Shown one piece after another: positions 14,697-23,459 of a DNA stretch of 24,752 nt. The notes below the pieces were generated by a model. It was given only the letters and a program-made list of their open reading frames with translations. It made no database searches and was not told the DNA's origin. The position numbers were made by a program, and so were the translations under genes. The stretch comes from a virus, in the IMG/VR virus record IMGVR_UViG_3300026075_000336, positions 1 through 24,752 of that record. One strand, given 5' to 3'. Numbering within the stretch: position 1 is the first letter of the stretch; each line of letters begins with the position of its first letter.

Positions 14697-15338
14697 CTAT
14701 GACTGACGGTTATTAGCCTGAAACCGTGCCATCATATGTGCTACACGCGCAGAGTGCGACTCATCTAAGTCTTGCTTTTCAGTACCTTCTTGACCCTGTG
14801 TAGGCGTTGTAACCCGCTTGGAGGAAGCCCATTTGGATTGCCGCGAGTTGTCAATGTTCTTGTATAGACCAATAGCCTGTTCAATCCCCGGATTACCGTC
14901 ATCCGTACGATTAATCAGAGCATGGCCTACTAACAACTCCACTTCATCCTTATCAAGCTCCCTACCAAGCTGGGTCTCAAAGCCTTCTAGTGCCGTATCC
15001 ATGAAGTCGGCATCTTGTGACTGTAGACGCTCCATCTGTTCCTGTTCATCCATATTCCCGAAACGGGACTCTAGACGTTCCAGGCGTTCAAGGAGGATTT
15101 GGTCCTGTGACTTATCCTGACCACCATCTACAAATTGAATCCCTAAGGCCTCAGCAGCTTGAGCCTGAACCTCAGGATCATCCGACTGCATGTTATCTAC
15201 TAGCTGTTGGTATTGGCGAAGTTCAGCGGCCTCTTGTGAGGTCTTTGTATACGTGGATTGCAGGTCCTTGTATCGCTGCTCCCAATCAACAGTTTCCTGC
15301 GTGGAATCCCCTTCCGGGGGTGTTCCTTGGTCTGACAC
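14697..15338 (-). CDS. Capsid scaffolding protein (213 aa)
   Basis: 213 residues from GTG 15338, preceded by TAGGAG. It is acidic, Q/E-rich and largely helical: an N-terminal coil (WEQRYKDLQSTYTKTSQEAA), a central QDQILLERLERLESRF, and a C-terminal helix (HSARVAHMMARFQANN), the usual layout for scaffolds whose C-terminus binds coat protein. It sits between portal and capsid. The 50-base gap to the capsid gene holds only the capsid SD and short repeats. Confidence 0.85.
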   Translation of the reverse strand: MSDQGTPPEGDSTQETVDWEQRYKDLQSTYTKTSQEAAELRQYQQLVDNMQSDDPEVQAQAAEALGIQFVDGGQDKSQDQILLERLERLESRFGNMDEQEQMERLQSQDADFMDTALEGFETQLGRELDKDEVELLVGHALINRTDDGNPGIEQAIGLYKNIDNSRQSKWASSKRVTTPTQGQEGTEKQDLDESHSARVAHMMARFQANNRQS

Positions 15339-15462
15339 TAGAACTCCTAACTTGGAAGTAAGAGTATCCTATCTAACTTGAGTCAACTTAATGTACTGTG
15401 TCCTACCTCTTCGGTTCGGACAGGTCCACCTTTTACCCTTCTAGACTAGGATTCCTACTGGC
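15339..15462 (-). promoter_or_regulatory. Portal-scaffold gap with palindrome, possible promoter
   Basis: A 124-base gap, the largest in the head module. The minus strand has TTGACTCAA (near 15378-15386), a palindrome within a repeated AAGTT, and GGATACT downstream. TTGACT would serve as a -35, but no -10 of good match lies at the right distance, so a promoter or operator is only possible. The SD of the scaffold gene lies at its end. Confidence 0.25.
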
Positions 15463-17490
15463 TTATTCCATCCCCCTAGGTGACGGGGGTGGTTTCTCTC
15501 GGGAAGGTTTACTTGCGTTACCCATCCCAAGTTTTTCTGCCTCAGCGGCTTGTGCTTCCATAGCACGCATTTGTTGCTGAGACTCAAGCATTTGTAGACC
15601 CCTAAGAATCTGGCGGCATACTTCCTGCCTACCAGCATCTAGGCGGTCAAACTCTTCCATCTTCATAAAGTCCGATAGCTGCATACGCCATACAGTGACG
15701 TTATCTTGTTCATCTGGCATGAAGCCAGGAACTTGAAGAGGCTGACCATCGGGACCGATAACAGGGAGACCAGTCATAGGATCGGTCTGTGTTCTAGGCG
15801 GTAATTGGTCATACGTATCATCCACGATTTTACGGATAACACGGTTAATGCGAGAGATATCAAGCTCGTACGACTCGATAAGCTTCTCTGCAATACCACC
15901 ATTGATAGCTGCCATAGCAGCTTCAGGAGTAATCCAACCACGATCAGCGAAAGCAAAGATTCTCTGCTCTTGTTCTTGTCTAGTCATAACTGCAAGGCTA
16001 GAAGGAAGAACAATAACCTCTTGTTGATCCATGAGTTGAGCACCGTGGAAATCTTCAAGAGCGTAAGCACCGAGGCGAGAGTCTAAGATCGAAAGAGTGC
16101 GAGGCTCCGAATAATGTCGGGAGACAATCAGGAGACAGTGACGCATGTACCGGGAGTGGAACTCAGCCAGGTCACCGAGGAAGTGTCCCCACCTAGCTCT
16201 GGAAGTCTCAATGACAGCCTGCACGGTTTTAGCTGCTACGTCTGCACCGGCCTCAATCTCTTCATCCGAGGCAACCGCGCGCATATCACGTAGGAAGGAT
16301 TCCTTGATCTGGAATAACTCCTGTGGGATTTGGACTGGCTTTTCCCACTCTGGCGCTTGCGAGCCTGTTGGCTTATACCAGTCAATACCACCGGGTTCAT
16401 CATCGGGTTGCTTGATAAGAGACCCGATAGGTGCCTTCATGCGCGGATTCAGGGTGCGGTTCTTCCACTCAAGAATCTTGTTGTAGGTGTCCTGAATGGA
16501 TCGCTGGAAGTCAATTAACTGCCAGACGAGACCTAAGTCACGCTTATCATCTGGATCATGGCAGTAGACAAGACGGTGAATGACTGGCTCATCTAGAACC
16601 TGACCCTGAGGGTATTCCCGGCTAGGGGCTGTTCTTACGGGGTATTCTGCTCTAGGGAAGATTTGACGAGCGTTGGAGATTGTAAGCTTACGACCGTTGG
16701 GGATTCCGGGGGAGGGTCGCTCGTAATACTCAACGACCATAACGAGATTTTGTGTCCCATGTTTGTCGGAAGGGACCTCCGAACCGGAGGCATCCGGCAC
16801 CAGTTTCCCGCCAATATAATTGGGGTCGGAGACAATAACGTCAATCGGGACGGCTTGCTCTGTTGCCCACCATTTTGACTCTTCGAACTTGACATGCGGC
16901 TCCCAATAAACCTCATTACCATTAAAGATTTTGTTCTTGAGTTCACCCTGACCAATGGTCTTTAAATCATCACCATCACGAATGGTAGTGTAAGGACCAA
17001 CGTTAGGATCGAAGTACGGCATGGCGAATCCCTCGCCACCACCAGCTAATGCTAGTTTAATGACATCAATTGAAAGACCACGTAGGTTCCATTTGTCGTA
17101 TCCGTAGCGTGCCACTCGTTCTGAAAGGCGCGCTGCACTAACCCGCTTAGGATCAGTACCAGTGGGGAGGACTTGGTATCCGGGGATACGGGCAACTGCG
17201 GCGGAGATTTTCCCATCCACAATAGGCCGAATGAAGTTATACTGATTCCGGATTCTATGTGGAGCCTTACCTCCCCCACCGACATGTGTAATGGTAGACT
17301 GCCAAAGTAATGCGTTTCGCTCATTTAACCACCAGTAGGTTTCCCCGCGTTCGAAGCGCATACAAAGACGCCGTTTATTGGCATCCCTAAGCATTTCCTC
17401 TCGACCACGCTTAAGACGTTCCTTAACCGCTGTAGGGATTCTGTGTTCCTCTACAGTGAGGAAGTCTTTTACATTCTCAAAAACAGCCAC
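15463..17490 (-). CDS. Portal protein (675 aa)
   Basis: The best start is GTG 17490, sharing its first base with the previous TAG stop (TAGTG). A TTG at 17544 is in frame but lies deep in the previous gene. The product (VAVFENVKDFLTVEEHR) has I-R-N-Q-Y-N-F-I-R-P-I-V-D-G-K, G-Y-Q-V-L-P-T-G-T-D-P, long helices in the stem region, and a proline-rich end (PPPSPRG). These are features of podovirus-type portal proteins, and the length is close to P22 portal (about 725). It forms the twelve-subunit DNA entry ring and docks terminase and adaptor. Confidence 0.9.
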   Translation of the reverse strand: MAVFENVKDFLTVEEHRIPTAVKERLKRGREEMLRDANKRRLCMRFERGETYWWLNERNALLWQSTITHVGGGGKAPHRIRNQYNFIRPIVDGKISAAVARIPGYQVLPTGTDPKRVSAARLSERVARYGYDKWNLRGLSIDVIKLALAGGGEGFAMPYFDPNVGPYTTIRDGDDLKTIGQGELKNKIFNGNEVYWEPHVKFEESKWWATEQAVPIDVIVSDPNYIGGKLVPDASGSEVPSDKHGTQNLVMVVEYYERPSPGIPNGRKLTISNARQIFPRAEYPVRTAPSREYPQGQVLDEPVIHRLVYCHDPDDKRDLGLVWQLIDFQRSIQDTYNKILEWKNRTLNPRMKAPIGSLIKQPDDEPGGIDWYKPTGSQAPEWEKPVQIPQELFQIKESFLRDMRAVASDEEIEAGADVAAKTVQAVIETSRARWGHFLGDLAEFHSRYMRHCLLIVSRHYSEPRTLSILDSRLGAYALEDFHGAQLMDQQEVIVLPSSLAVMTRQEQEQRIFAFADRGWITPEAAMAAINGGIAEKLIESYELDISRINRVIRKIVDDTYDQLPPRTQTDPMTGLPVIGPDGQPLQVPGFMPDEQDNVTVWRMQLSDFMKMEEFDRLDAGRQEVCRQILRGLQMLESQQQMRAMEAQAAEAEKLGMGNASKPSREKPPPSPRGME

Positions 17491-17792
17491 TAGGCGCTTT
17501 CGTAGGTCTTTCTGAAGTCCTCTAGGTCCATAGCGGTAGGCCAACCATCTTCATCGAGAAGAAGGTAACCATCCTCGCAATGCTTGAGACCATCACGAGT
17601 CTCCACATCAAACGGACCCTCAACGCGCATAGCCCTAGCCCGCTTCTTATGACGGTAGGGAGTGAATTTCTTACTCTCAATAAGAGTATTGATAAAACCC
17701 TCAGTGAAGTGAGTAGTCAGGTCACTCTTATGGAGATGTTCGGGTGTGCCCTGGGCACGATTACGCAGTTCTTCTAGGTCTTTATCGGCCAC
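17490..17792 (-). CDS. Small protein upstream of portal (100 aa), unknown
   Basis: The preferred start is GTG 17792 (MADKDLEELRNRAQG), with AGGAAGAGG five bases before it; a TTG at 17807 is in frame. The product has a helical N-terminus, a basic K-K-R-A-R-A-M-R-V-E-G-P-F-D-V-E segment and a strand-rich C-terminus with DGYLLLDEDGWP. It ends in a TAGTG junction with the portal. No family is recognised. Confidence 0.65.
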   Translation of the reverse strand: MADKDLEELRNRAQGTPEHLHKSDLTTHFTEGFINTLIESKKFTPYRHKKRARAMRVEGPFDVETRDGLKHCEDGYLLLDEDGWPTAMDLEDFRKTYESA

Positions 17793-18051
17793 GAGCCTCT
17801 TCCTCAAAACCGTAGGGGTATGATCCTTCTTCCTTCAATGTTGTCTCATGTGCATCCCACCAATCTTCATCGGTGCGGATTGTTTCAAACGTCTGCTCTA
17901 GGTCTACGTTGGGGATTTGTGCTGTCTCGGGTTTAATACGGTTAAGGAGTTCCCGCCGTTCTTCCCGAATGGCTTTGTTCTCATCACGGATCATTAGTTC
18001 ACGACCGAGAACAGCTACAACAAAGAGAACGCCTAGGATAATGGTTTCCAT
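17782..18051 (-). CDS. Membrane-anchored helical protein (89 aa)
   Basis: ATG 18051 overlaps the previous stop (TAATG). Residues 3-16 (TIILGVLFVVAVLG) form a single N-terminal transmembrane segment, followed by a charged helix (IREERRELLNRIK) and an acidic tail. This resembles small membrane proteins such as holins or spanin-like anchors, but neither can be assigned. It overlaps the 100-residue gene. Confidence 0.65.
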   Translation of the reverse strand: METIILGVLFVVAVLGRELMIRDENKAIREERRELLNRIKPETAQIPNVDLEQTFETIRTDEDWWDAHETTLKEEGSYPYGFEEEARGR

Positions 18052-18254
18052 TAGTAATACTTACTCGATCCATACTCGAAACGCTTGGCTTTCTTGTTGT
18101 ACATCTTATAGCGCCGAGTCTTAGGACGTTTACGGGGATCGTTTCTATGGGGCTGTGGATCAACACTAGACAGCTTGGCTAAGACACCACTCAGATGTTT
18201 CTTCTGACTAGTGGTCTTTTTCATAGCCCCCTTAACGAGAGCCTTTCTGGACAT
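18051..18254 (-). CDS. Small basic protein (67 aa), unknown
   Basis: ATG 18254 overlaps the previous stop (TAATG). The 67-residue product (MSRKALVKGAMKK ... KRFEYGSSKYY) is very rich in K and R, so nucleic acid binding is possible. An upstream frame to 18305 is a shadow of the preceding gene. No family is recognised. Confidence 0.65.
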   Translation of the reverse strand: MSRKALVKGAMKKTTSQKKHLSGVLAKLSSVDPQPHRNDPRKRPKTRRYKMYNKKAKRFEYGSSKYY

Positions 18255-18442
18255 TAGATGCCTGTGACAGTGGCGGTAGCAGTAGTGGGCGAATCGCCAG
18301 AGCACTCATTGACCAGCTTGTTGACAACAGACTGAAGCTGCTTCAACTGATATGCCGTACAATCAATAGCTGCCGCATTGAACGTAATCGTGGCAGTCAT
18401 AGGTGTACGCGCGGAAACCGCAATAGAAGTTAACGCTGCCAT
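18254..18442 (-). CDS. Small Thr/Ala-rich protein (62 aa), unknown
   Basis: 62 residues from ATG 18442 (MAALTSIAVSARTPMTATIT), with two strand-rich ends and a middle helix (YQLKQLQSVVNKLVNE). It overlaps the coiled-coil gene before it by 13 bases and the basic gene after it by one. No family is recognised. Confidence 0.6.
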   Translation of the reverse strand: MAALTSIAVSARTPMTATITFNAAAIDCTAYQLKQLQSVVNKLVNECSGDSPTTATATVTGI

Positions 18443-18690
18443 GACTTCTGCTCCTTTTTCTCTTCTTGCTGTTTTTCTAATTGGGCTAATCTCTTCTTCT
18501 GTTCCTTCTCGGCCTTAGCCTTAGCCTCTTCCTCATCTCTCTTCTCTGCTCTACGCTTTGCATTGGCCTTCTCTCGCCGTACGGCAAGTTCCTCTTCATG
18601 CTCTAACCGCTGACGTTCCTCACCAGTAAGAGAGCGAAGGGGATAACGTTCATTACGCTTCAGAAACTCTTCCTTTTTACTCCGAGTCAT
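18430..18690 (-). CDS. Highly charged coiled-coil protein (86 aa)
   Basis: 86 residues from ATG 18690, starting MTRSKKEEFLKRNERYPLRS, then almost unbroken K/E/R/A helix to the end (KAKAEKEQKKRLAQLEKQQE). It overlaps its neighbours by 14 and 13 bases. A structural or assembly role is possible; no family is recognised. Confidence 0.65.
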   Translation of the reverse strand: MTRSKKEEFLKRNERYPLRSLTGEERQRLEHEEELAVRREKANAKRRAEKRDEEEAKAKAEKEQKKRLAQLEKQQEEKKEQKSWQR

Positions 18691-18934
18691 TATACTCCGT
18701 CACAAACATACGGGCTTTGTCAGTTGAACCAAACCATGCCTTATTGGTAATGAGGTACTCTTCATCACCCTGTTGCAACACCTTACGGTGGTTAATATCA
18801 TCCTCATTGTTGAACACAAACACCGGGTCCTGAACAAGAATCCCTAGCGTATTCCCCAGCATAGGCTCAAGCGGGACTTTTCCTCCCGAGATTTTCACAT
18901 CATACTTCAGTCGTTCATAATTAGGGCTATTCAT
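18677..18934 (-). CDS. Small alpha/beta protein (85 aa), unknown
   Basis: 85 residues from ATG 18934, in an ATGA overlap with the 156-residue gene. It is mostly strand-forming (YDVKISGGKVPLEPMLGN, DPVFVFNNEDD) with an acidic end (VTEYNDSE). No family is recognised. The dense overlaps place it in the same late operon. Confidence 0.65.
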   Translation of the reverse strand: MNSPNYERLKYDVKISGGKVPLEPMLGNTLGILVQDPVFVFNNEDDINHRKVLQQGDEEYLITNKAWFGSTDKARMFVTEYNDSE

Positions 18935-19401
18935 CTTACCTCTAATTGAATAAGTAACTGAACGCTAGAGCTAGCCGCACCAGTAACGCTGTTCACGATC
19001 CTGAATACAAACCATCCAGACACAGACGGCCAAGAAAACTCTTCACCTTCTGTATGAAGGGCGGTATTAGCACCCGGCTGTGTAATTGTGATTGTACTTC
19101 CCGCAATAGCAGGACCAACAGTGAACCCAACTACTGCTGCACCACCAGTAACAGTTAGAATCTGATGTAGACTAACTGTATAGTCCGAGGTAGAGGCCAC
19201 ATCATTAGATAATGTGGATAACCTCATCCGTAACTTAGTACCGATGTAATCGTCAGGCTCTAGGTAGAACGAACTGAAAGCATTGTTACCACCCAAAGAA
19301 ACAGGAGCGGCATTCATCAATGCTGGATAGCGAGTACCAGCAGCTAACGCGCTGAGAAGTGAGCCACGTTCAACAATAGTCCGTGACGGGTTACGAGGCA
19401 T
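18931..19401 (-). CDS. Beta-rich structural protein candidate (156 aa)
   Basis: 156 residues from ATG 19401, three bases after the stop of the 27-residue gene and without a clear SD, so coupling is likely. After a short helical start it is T/S/V/G-rich with alternating strands (SDYTVSLHQILTVTGGAAVVGFTVG ends SVQLLIQLEV), like capsid fibre or decoration domains. The assignment is from composition and position only. Confidence 0.6.
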   Translation of the reverse strand: MPRNPSRTIVERGSLLSALAAGTRYPALMNAAPVSLGGNNAFSSFYLEPDDYIGTKLRMRLSTLSNDVASTSDYTVSLHQILTVTGGAAVVGFTVGPAIAGSTITITQPGANTALHTEGEEFSWPSVSGWFVFRIVNSVTGAASSSVQLLIQLEVR

Positions 19402-19404
19402 ATA

Positions 19405-19488
19405 TTAAATATGGTCGAGAAGCGCGAAGAGAACTACAATGAGAACGATAGCTACAATGACATAGAGAAGGAGGTTAATAGGTCCCAT
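19405..19488 (-). CDS. 27-residue single-span membrane protein
   Basis: ATG 19488 is preceded by AAAAGGA at good spacing. The product begins MGPINLLLYVIVAIVLIVVL and is one hydrophobic helix with a short FALLDHI tail. It lies between two late genes. Tiny membrane proteins of this type occur in phages, sometimes in lysis or membrane functions; the role here is unknown. Confidence 0.65.
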   Translation of the reverse strand: MGPINLLLYVIVAIVLIVVLFALLDHI

Positions 19489-19501
19489 CTCAATCCTTTT
19501 A

Positions 19502-20857
19502 TTAGAGTTCAACCCAACGGATACTAGCTGTCCACTGATCTACTAATGCGGTGTGAGCTACTACACGGTTGACTTGAATATTGATACCGTCTGCCGAACC
19601 ACCACGTAAGATGATGCCATTACCTACTGAACTAGCTTTGAAAACTTCAAACCTCTGAGAACCAAGTGGCTGTGTTGCATGTTCAACGCCCTGTCTAATG
19701 AGTGCTGTACCTAGCGCACCGCCACCAGTCTTAACTTGCATAACATTTGCTGCTGCGTTGGTAATGATTGCTGAAGTACCCAAACCACCACCTACGTCTG
19801 CTGCTGCAAGGTTTGTCCCGCCTGTACCGGCAGAGGTTGACTTAAAGACTTCTACGTTGGTCCTACCACCCGTAGTCGAAGCAGTTGTAACGAGGATCGA
19901 GACAACAATCTCAACAATGTAGGCATCTTGAGTTACTGCTGCCGGGTGGAAGAAAGTAAGCAGTTCTTTCACTCCGATAGTAATAGCCGGTGCGACTTCC
20001 GCTGTGACACATTGGTATGTTGCCAACCGTGTCGGAAGTTCAATTGTAGTTAGGGCTTTTTCAGTAGTAGCAGGAAGGGAGCGGACGGGTAGGACAGTGG
20101 CTACATCTGTACCATCTGAGATTTGTACCTTGCCGATTTCTGCTGTACCAGCTACTAGTGCGGGTAATGTCAGTACGTCAACATCACCAATGTTGGCAGT
20201 ACCAGCACCAATAGTCACAGAACCATCTACTGTGAGCGAGCCTCCATTATCGTCAACCGACAAGACGCCGGTCGAGTCGTTGGCGATTGTGACTCTGTGG
20301 GCTGTAGCTTCAGTACCACCACCCGTAGTAGATAACGGAGCAGGAACAGTAAGTACATCTACATCTCCGATATTTGCAGTTCCAGCGGGAAGAGAAGGCA
20401 AACTCAAAACATCAACATCACCAATATTATTGACGCCCGCTGCGAGGGCCGCTGTGACCGGGACGGAGCTAGCCCTTAGCTGGGCATCGGTCAGGGGTCC
20501 CGAGGCCGTTACGGTGCCGCTGACGGGGACTGCGACGGCTCTGAGTTGGGTGTCTGTCAGCGGACCAGTAGTAGGAAGAGGATTAGCACTACCTACCAAT
20601 GTGGCCCCGCCGGATTCTGCTCTTAGGAGACCAACAGTTGCCCTAGGGTCTGAACCGGCACCTGTGTCTAAGTCTGAGGTAGATAATTCTGTGTCTACCG
20701 GGAGAGGGGCTGCTGCTGATACGTCTGTTGCTGCACCGTCAACTCCAAAGTTAACCTTGACACGTTCGTACTTCACACCACCTACATCGTCTGTGGCGAT
20801 TACATCTCCACCGGAACCAGCATTGAGTGTAGTGTTATCAGCCACGAACCGCCCCAT
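19502..20857 (-). CDS. Repetitive head fibre/decoration-like protein (451 aa)
   Basis: 451 residues from ATG 20857. The N-terminal 240 residues hold repeats: two copies of GPLTD(T/A)QLRA, each followed by a S-V-P-V-type strand, and three copies of NIGDVDVL(S/T)(L/V)P, with a fourth degenerate copy (EIGKVQI). The C-terminal 200 residues are a beta-rich domain (TYQCVTAEVAPAITIGVKEL onward). Such GPLTDAQLRA proteins are known from phage virions. The place between terminase and portal suggests a head fibre, but a tail fibre cannot be excluded. Confidence 0.7.
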   Translation of the reverse strand: MGRFVADNTTLNAGSGGDVIATDDVGGVKYERVKVNFGVDGAATDVSAAAPLPVDTELSTSDLDTGAGSDPRATVGLLRAESGGATLVGSANPLPTTGPLTDTQLRAVAVPVSGTVTASGPLTDAQLRASSVPVTAALAAGVNNIGDVDVLSLPSLPAGTANIGDVDVLTVPAPLSTTGGGTEATAHRVTIANDSTGVLSVDDNGGSLTVDGSVTIGAGTANIGDVDVLTLPALVAGTAEIGKVQISDGTDVATVLPVRSLPATTEKALTTIELPTRLATYQCVTAEVAPAITIGVKELLTFFHPAAVTQDAYIVEIVVSILVTTASTTGGRTNVEVFKSTSAGTGGTNLAAADVGGGLGTSAIITNAAANVMQVKTGGGALGTALIRQGVEHATQPLGSQRFEVFKASSVGNGIILRGGSADGINIQVNRVVAHTALVDQWTASIRWVEL

Positions 20858-21125
20858 GCCTAATAAGAGACTTCTTGAGGTCTACTGCTTCTTCACGCCA
20901 GTAATCCCGGTCAGCTTCCAGTTCATTGACCTTACCAAGTAGACGCTTATTCTCGGAAGTCAGGAGACGGACCTTACCCATAAGTTCATTCTCTGTCCGG
21001 TCCTGAGTATCTACCAAGGTCTCTAAAGCATCCACCCTCTCGTTCTTCTTCTTGGAGAGACCAAAGACAATCACGAAGAGAGAGATAATCAGAGAGCTAT
21101 TAACAATGGTGATAGCGATAGTCAC
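20838..21125 (-). CDS. Membrane-anchored coiled-coil protein (95 aa)
   Basis: GTG 21125 shares its first base with the previous TAG stop (TAGTG). Residues 2-22 (TIAITIVNSSLIISLFVIVF) form one transmembrane segment. The rest is a charged coiled coil (LLTSENKRLLGKVNELEADRD). This layout matches inner-membrane spanin-like or other anchored proteins, but no partner gene is seen. It overlaps the 451-residue gene by 20 bases. Confidence 0.7.
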   Translation of the reverse strand: MTIAITIVNSSLIISLFVIVFGLSKKKNERVDALETLVDTQDRTENELMGKVRLLTSENKRLLGKVNELEADRDYWREEAVDLKKSLIRHGAVRG

Positions 21126-21229
21126 TATGGACCTGCTCCCTGCTGCTGCTTGAGGGGTAGATCGGTAGATGGAGCAGGACCACCACCATCAAGCATTCCA
21201 GTGAGATTAGCTAGTTTGATAATGGTCAT
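21125..21229 (-). CDS. 34-residue peptide gene
   Basis: ATG 21229 lies six bases after the previous stop; the stop overlaps the GTG of the 95-residue gene (TAGTG). The product is MTIIKLANLTGMLDGGGPAP followed by a Gln-rich tail. No SD is clear. It may be a real small gene or a leader whose translation couples to the next gene. Confidence 0.45.
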   Translation of the reverse strand: MTIIKLANLTGMLDGGGPAPSTDLPLKQQQGAGP

Positions 21230-21235
21230 ACGTTA

Positions 21236-21559
21236 CTACGCTACGGTGTAAGTAATGTGTCCTGCAATGGCGGTAGCCGCGCCGAGTTCAATGTTGAGGG
21301 GTTCACCCGGACCAGTGGCGAAAGCAGGACAATCAGGACCACCATCCCAAACAATACCGCCACCAATGGAAGAGGGGATACCGATAACTCCTGTCACTCC
21401 TGTAGTGGTGGAACGGAAACGGACAGACTGAGCGGTAGCTACAGTATTGGTTAAGGCGTAACCGATAACAACAATGCGCTTACCAGGGACAGCAGCGATA
21501 ACATCGCCAGTAGCAGCGATGCCTAATGAAGCGAATCTAGTGTCTCTGGAAAAGGGCAT
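21236..21559 (-). CDS. Small beta-rich structural protein candidate (107 aa)
   Basis: The start is ATG 21559 (MPFSRDTRFASLGIAATGD), one base after the previous stop, with AAGGA upstream. The G/T/V-rich beta pattern (RIVVIGYALTNTVATAQSV, GGIVWDGGPDC) resembles small phage decoration or head proteins. A longer frame to 21712 lies inside the previous gene and is rejected. Confidence 0.7.
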   Translation of the reverse strand: MPFSRDTRFASLGIAATGDVIAAVPGKRIVVIGYALTNTVATAQSVRFRSTTTGVTGVIGIPSSIGGGIVWDGGPDCPAFATGPGEPLNIELGAATAIAGHITYTVA

Positions 21560-21560
21560 A

Positions 21561-22079
21561 CTATTCCTTAGCCTTTTTATCCTGCTTGAGTGCAAGTTCG
21601 ATAAGCTTAGACTGTTGCTCAAGCTGAGCCTTGAGTTGTGCGAGTTCAGCATCCCGACCAGCATTAGACTCATTGGCCTGTGCTGAGGCGAGGGCAGCGG
21701 CACGTTCCGCACCCTTGAGACCCATACCGGGACCCACGCCGTATTGGGCTAACTTAACACTAGGAGTACCTGAGATATTCATAGGTGATCCACAATCATC
21801 ACACTTGAGGTACTTGGTATCTTGAGGAAGGAACCGAACGTGAGTATTCTCGATACCGGGCATATCTCCACCACGGTCAGCATAGGTGAAAGAAGTCTCT
21901 TCCCGAATACCGGGAATCTTTTCCTCAAAGTCTAAGTTCTCCTGCTTGTTGTGGTACTTGAGACAAGCCTGATTGTAGCAATGAACATAGACGTGAACAG
22001 GAGTTCTGTACTCTTCGAGAGTACCATCTTCCTGCTGCTCCGTTCTGACGATTTCCTTCTGGCGAATAACTGTAGGCAT
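21561..22079 (-). CDS. Zinc-motif protein with C-terminal coil (172 aa)
   Basis: 172 residues from ATG 22079, directly after the terminase stop. It has C-Y-N-Q-A-C in the first half and C-D-D-C-G near residue 93-97, so it may hold one zinc. A Gly/Ala linker then leads to a helix (AELAQLKAQLEQQSKLIELA). This type of gene is found near terminase and portal in other phages. No family name is given with confidence. Confidence 0.65.
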   Translation of the reverse strand: MPTVIRQKEIVRTEQQEDGTLEEYRTPVHVYVHCYNQACLKYHNKQENLDFEEKIPGIREETSFTYADRGGDMPGIENTHVRFLPQDTKYLKCDDCGSPMNISGTPSVKLAQYGVGPGMGLKGAERAAALASAQANESNAGRDAELAQLKAQLEQQSKLIELALKQDKKAKE

Positions 22080-23459
22080 TTAAGAATACTTTCCCATAGG
22101 TGCTGTAGATGGTTGCTTTCTAAATCCTGTTAGGTTAGGAGCCTTCATAAGTCCTGTTGTTGTGTCGAACTTCAATCCCTGATGAGGGGAACGGAGGGTA
22201 ATATCTGTGTGAGTCCAAGGGCAGAACATAGCGGCATACCGGATAGTATCCCAAGTGTGGTGGGGACCCTTTGTAGAGAACGACTCTTTGGTACGGTCTG
22301 TATCTGACTCGTCCCGGTGTACAACCCATCGTTGCCTCTCTTTAATAACGTTGGGACATTCATTGGAAACTAAAAGGGAACGTGAGGCTACTCTTGATCG
22401 AAGTTCAAGAATTCCTGCCCTGAGAGGATTCTGACCAGGAGTTGTGTAGATGCCTTCCCTTGCGAAAACTCCCTCAACGTTTTCCCCGTTGGTGAGAACC
22501 GAATTTCGGGCTGAGGGGTCGATAACGTAGATAATGCGAGATTCTGGAATCTTCCACTCATAGTTCTTCCGCCGAATCTCCTGTGCAATGCGGTCAACAT
22601 TGGTATTGGGGGAATTTGTAGGGTATAGCTCATCAAATACCAACTGTCGGTTACGCTTGTCGAAGGCGTTCCATGTGACAGCAGCTTGTGTTGCACCCGG
22701 ATCAATGGAGACGATAATGGTTTCGTGGGAATGAACGTGTGGAATCGTTGGAGGGGGAATCTCATTAGCAGGGGTCCAATCCGCTAATACCAGTCCGTGA
22801 AAGTGGACGAAATTACCTTCAATGATTGCCTGACGTTCTGCTTCCGGTAGATACGACAGGGCTGCAATCATCGCTTCGTGGTCGATATGGGGGTTGTCTC
22901 TCATCGAGGCAACTACACAGGTAGTGTCATCGTGATCCCGTTTTTCCCAAATCTCATCATAAGTCCATGAGAGACCAAAGAGAGGGGTCATAGTAAACAT
23001 CACTTGTGCGTTGGGCATGGCTGATCTGAGGCGAGCCATGTTCTCTGTGAAGATACCGAACCCTTGTTCTCCGGGTGGCTCTTCATCGAAGTGAACCCTG
23101 TTTAGTTCGACCGCCGAGTGTGCGTCCCGGTCCTGATCTGCTGTATTGAATAGGAAACGAGACCCACAGTCGAATTGAAGCCTCATCTTCTGTTTACTAA
23201 AGGCATCATCAAAAGACTTCTTCCAGAGAGCATCTTGTGGGACTAATGCCCTGAGTTTTTCAATGACAACATCAACGACATTCCACTTTGGACAGACGAT
23301 ACGACAATGGAATGGGGGTTCCCATTGCTTGTGAATGAGCAAGTGCTCCGGTAGAAACTCTCGGGGTACTGCCTGGATAAGGTCGTCAGTAAGGCCAATG
23401 TATGTCTTACCTGATCCATTTCCTCCGAAGAAAGCTTTTCGAAGAGTATGTGCTGACAA
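22080..23459 (-). CDS. terL: Terminase large subunit (canonical part from TTG, 459 aa)
   Basis: ATPase motifs: Walker A GGNGSGKT (12-19 from TTG 23459), Walker B RVHFDEEP (D125, E126/E127) and a T-M-T-P motif near 156-159. Nuclease motifs: SIDPGA (D253), VIDPSA (D314) and TWDTIRY (D404). It packages DNA through the portal. TTG 23459 is the only canonical start in this open frame and is poorly supported, because the conserved segment just before Walker A continues upstream to 23600 (see the separate entry). The true product is probably up to about 507 residues. Confidence 0.9.
   Translation of the reverse strand: MSAHTLRKAFFGGNGSGKTYIGLTDDLIQAVPREFLPEHLLIHKQWEPPFHCRIVCPKWNVVDVVIEKLRALVPQDALWKKSFDDAFSKQKMRLQFDCGSRFLFNTADQDRDAHSAVELNRVHFDEEPPGEQGFGIFTENMARLRSAMPNAQVMFTMTPLFGLSWTYDEIWEKRDHDDTTCVVASMRDNPHIDHEAMIAALSYLPEAERQAIIEGNFVHFHGLVLADWTPANEIPPPTIPHVHSHETIIVSIDPGATQAAVTWNAFDKRNRQLVFDELYPTNSPNTNVDRIAQEIRRKNYEWKIPESRIIYVIDPSARNSVLTNGENVEGVFAREGIYTTPGQNPLRAGILELRSRVASRSLLVSNECPNVIKERQRWVVHRDESDTDRTKESFSTKGPHHTWDTIRYAAMFCPWTHTDITLRSPHQGLKFDTTTGLMKAPNLTGFRKQPSTAPMGKYS

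Noticed and set aside
20004-20942. 312-codon plus-strand open frame opposite the 451-residue gene
   Set aside because: It mirrors the T/S/V/P-rich repeats of the real gene and also spans parts of a neighbouring gene; no SD and no protein-like pattern.
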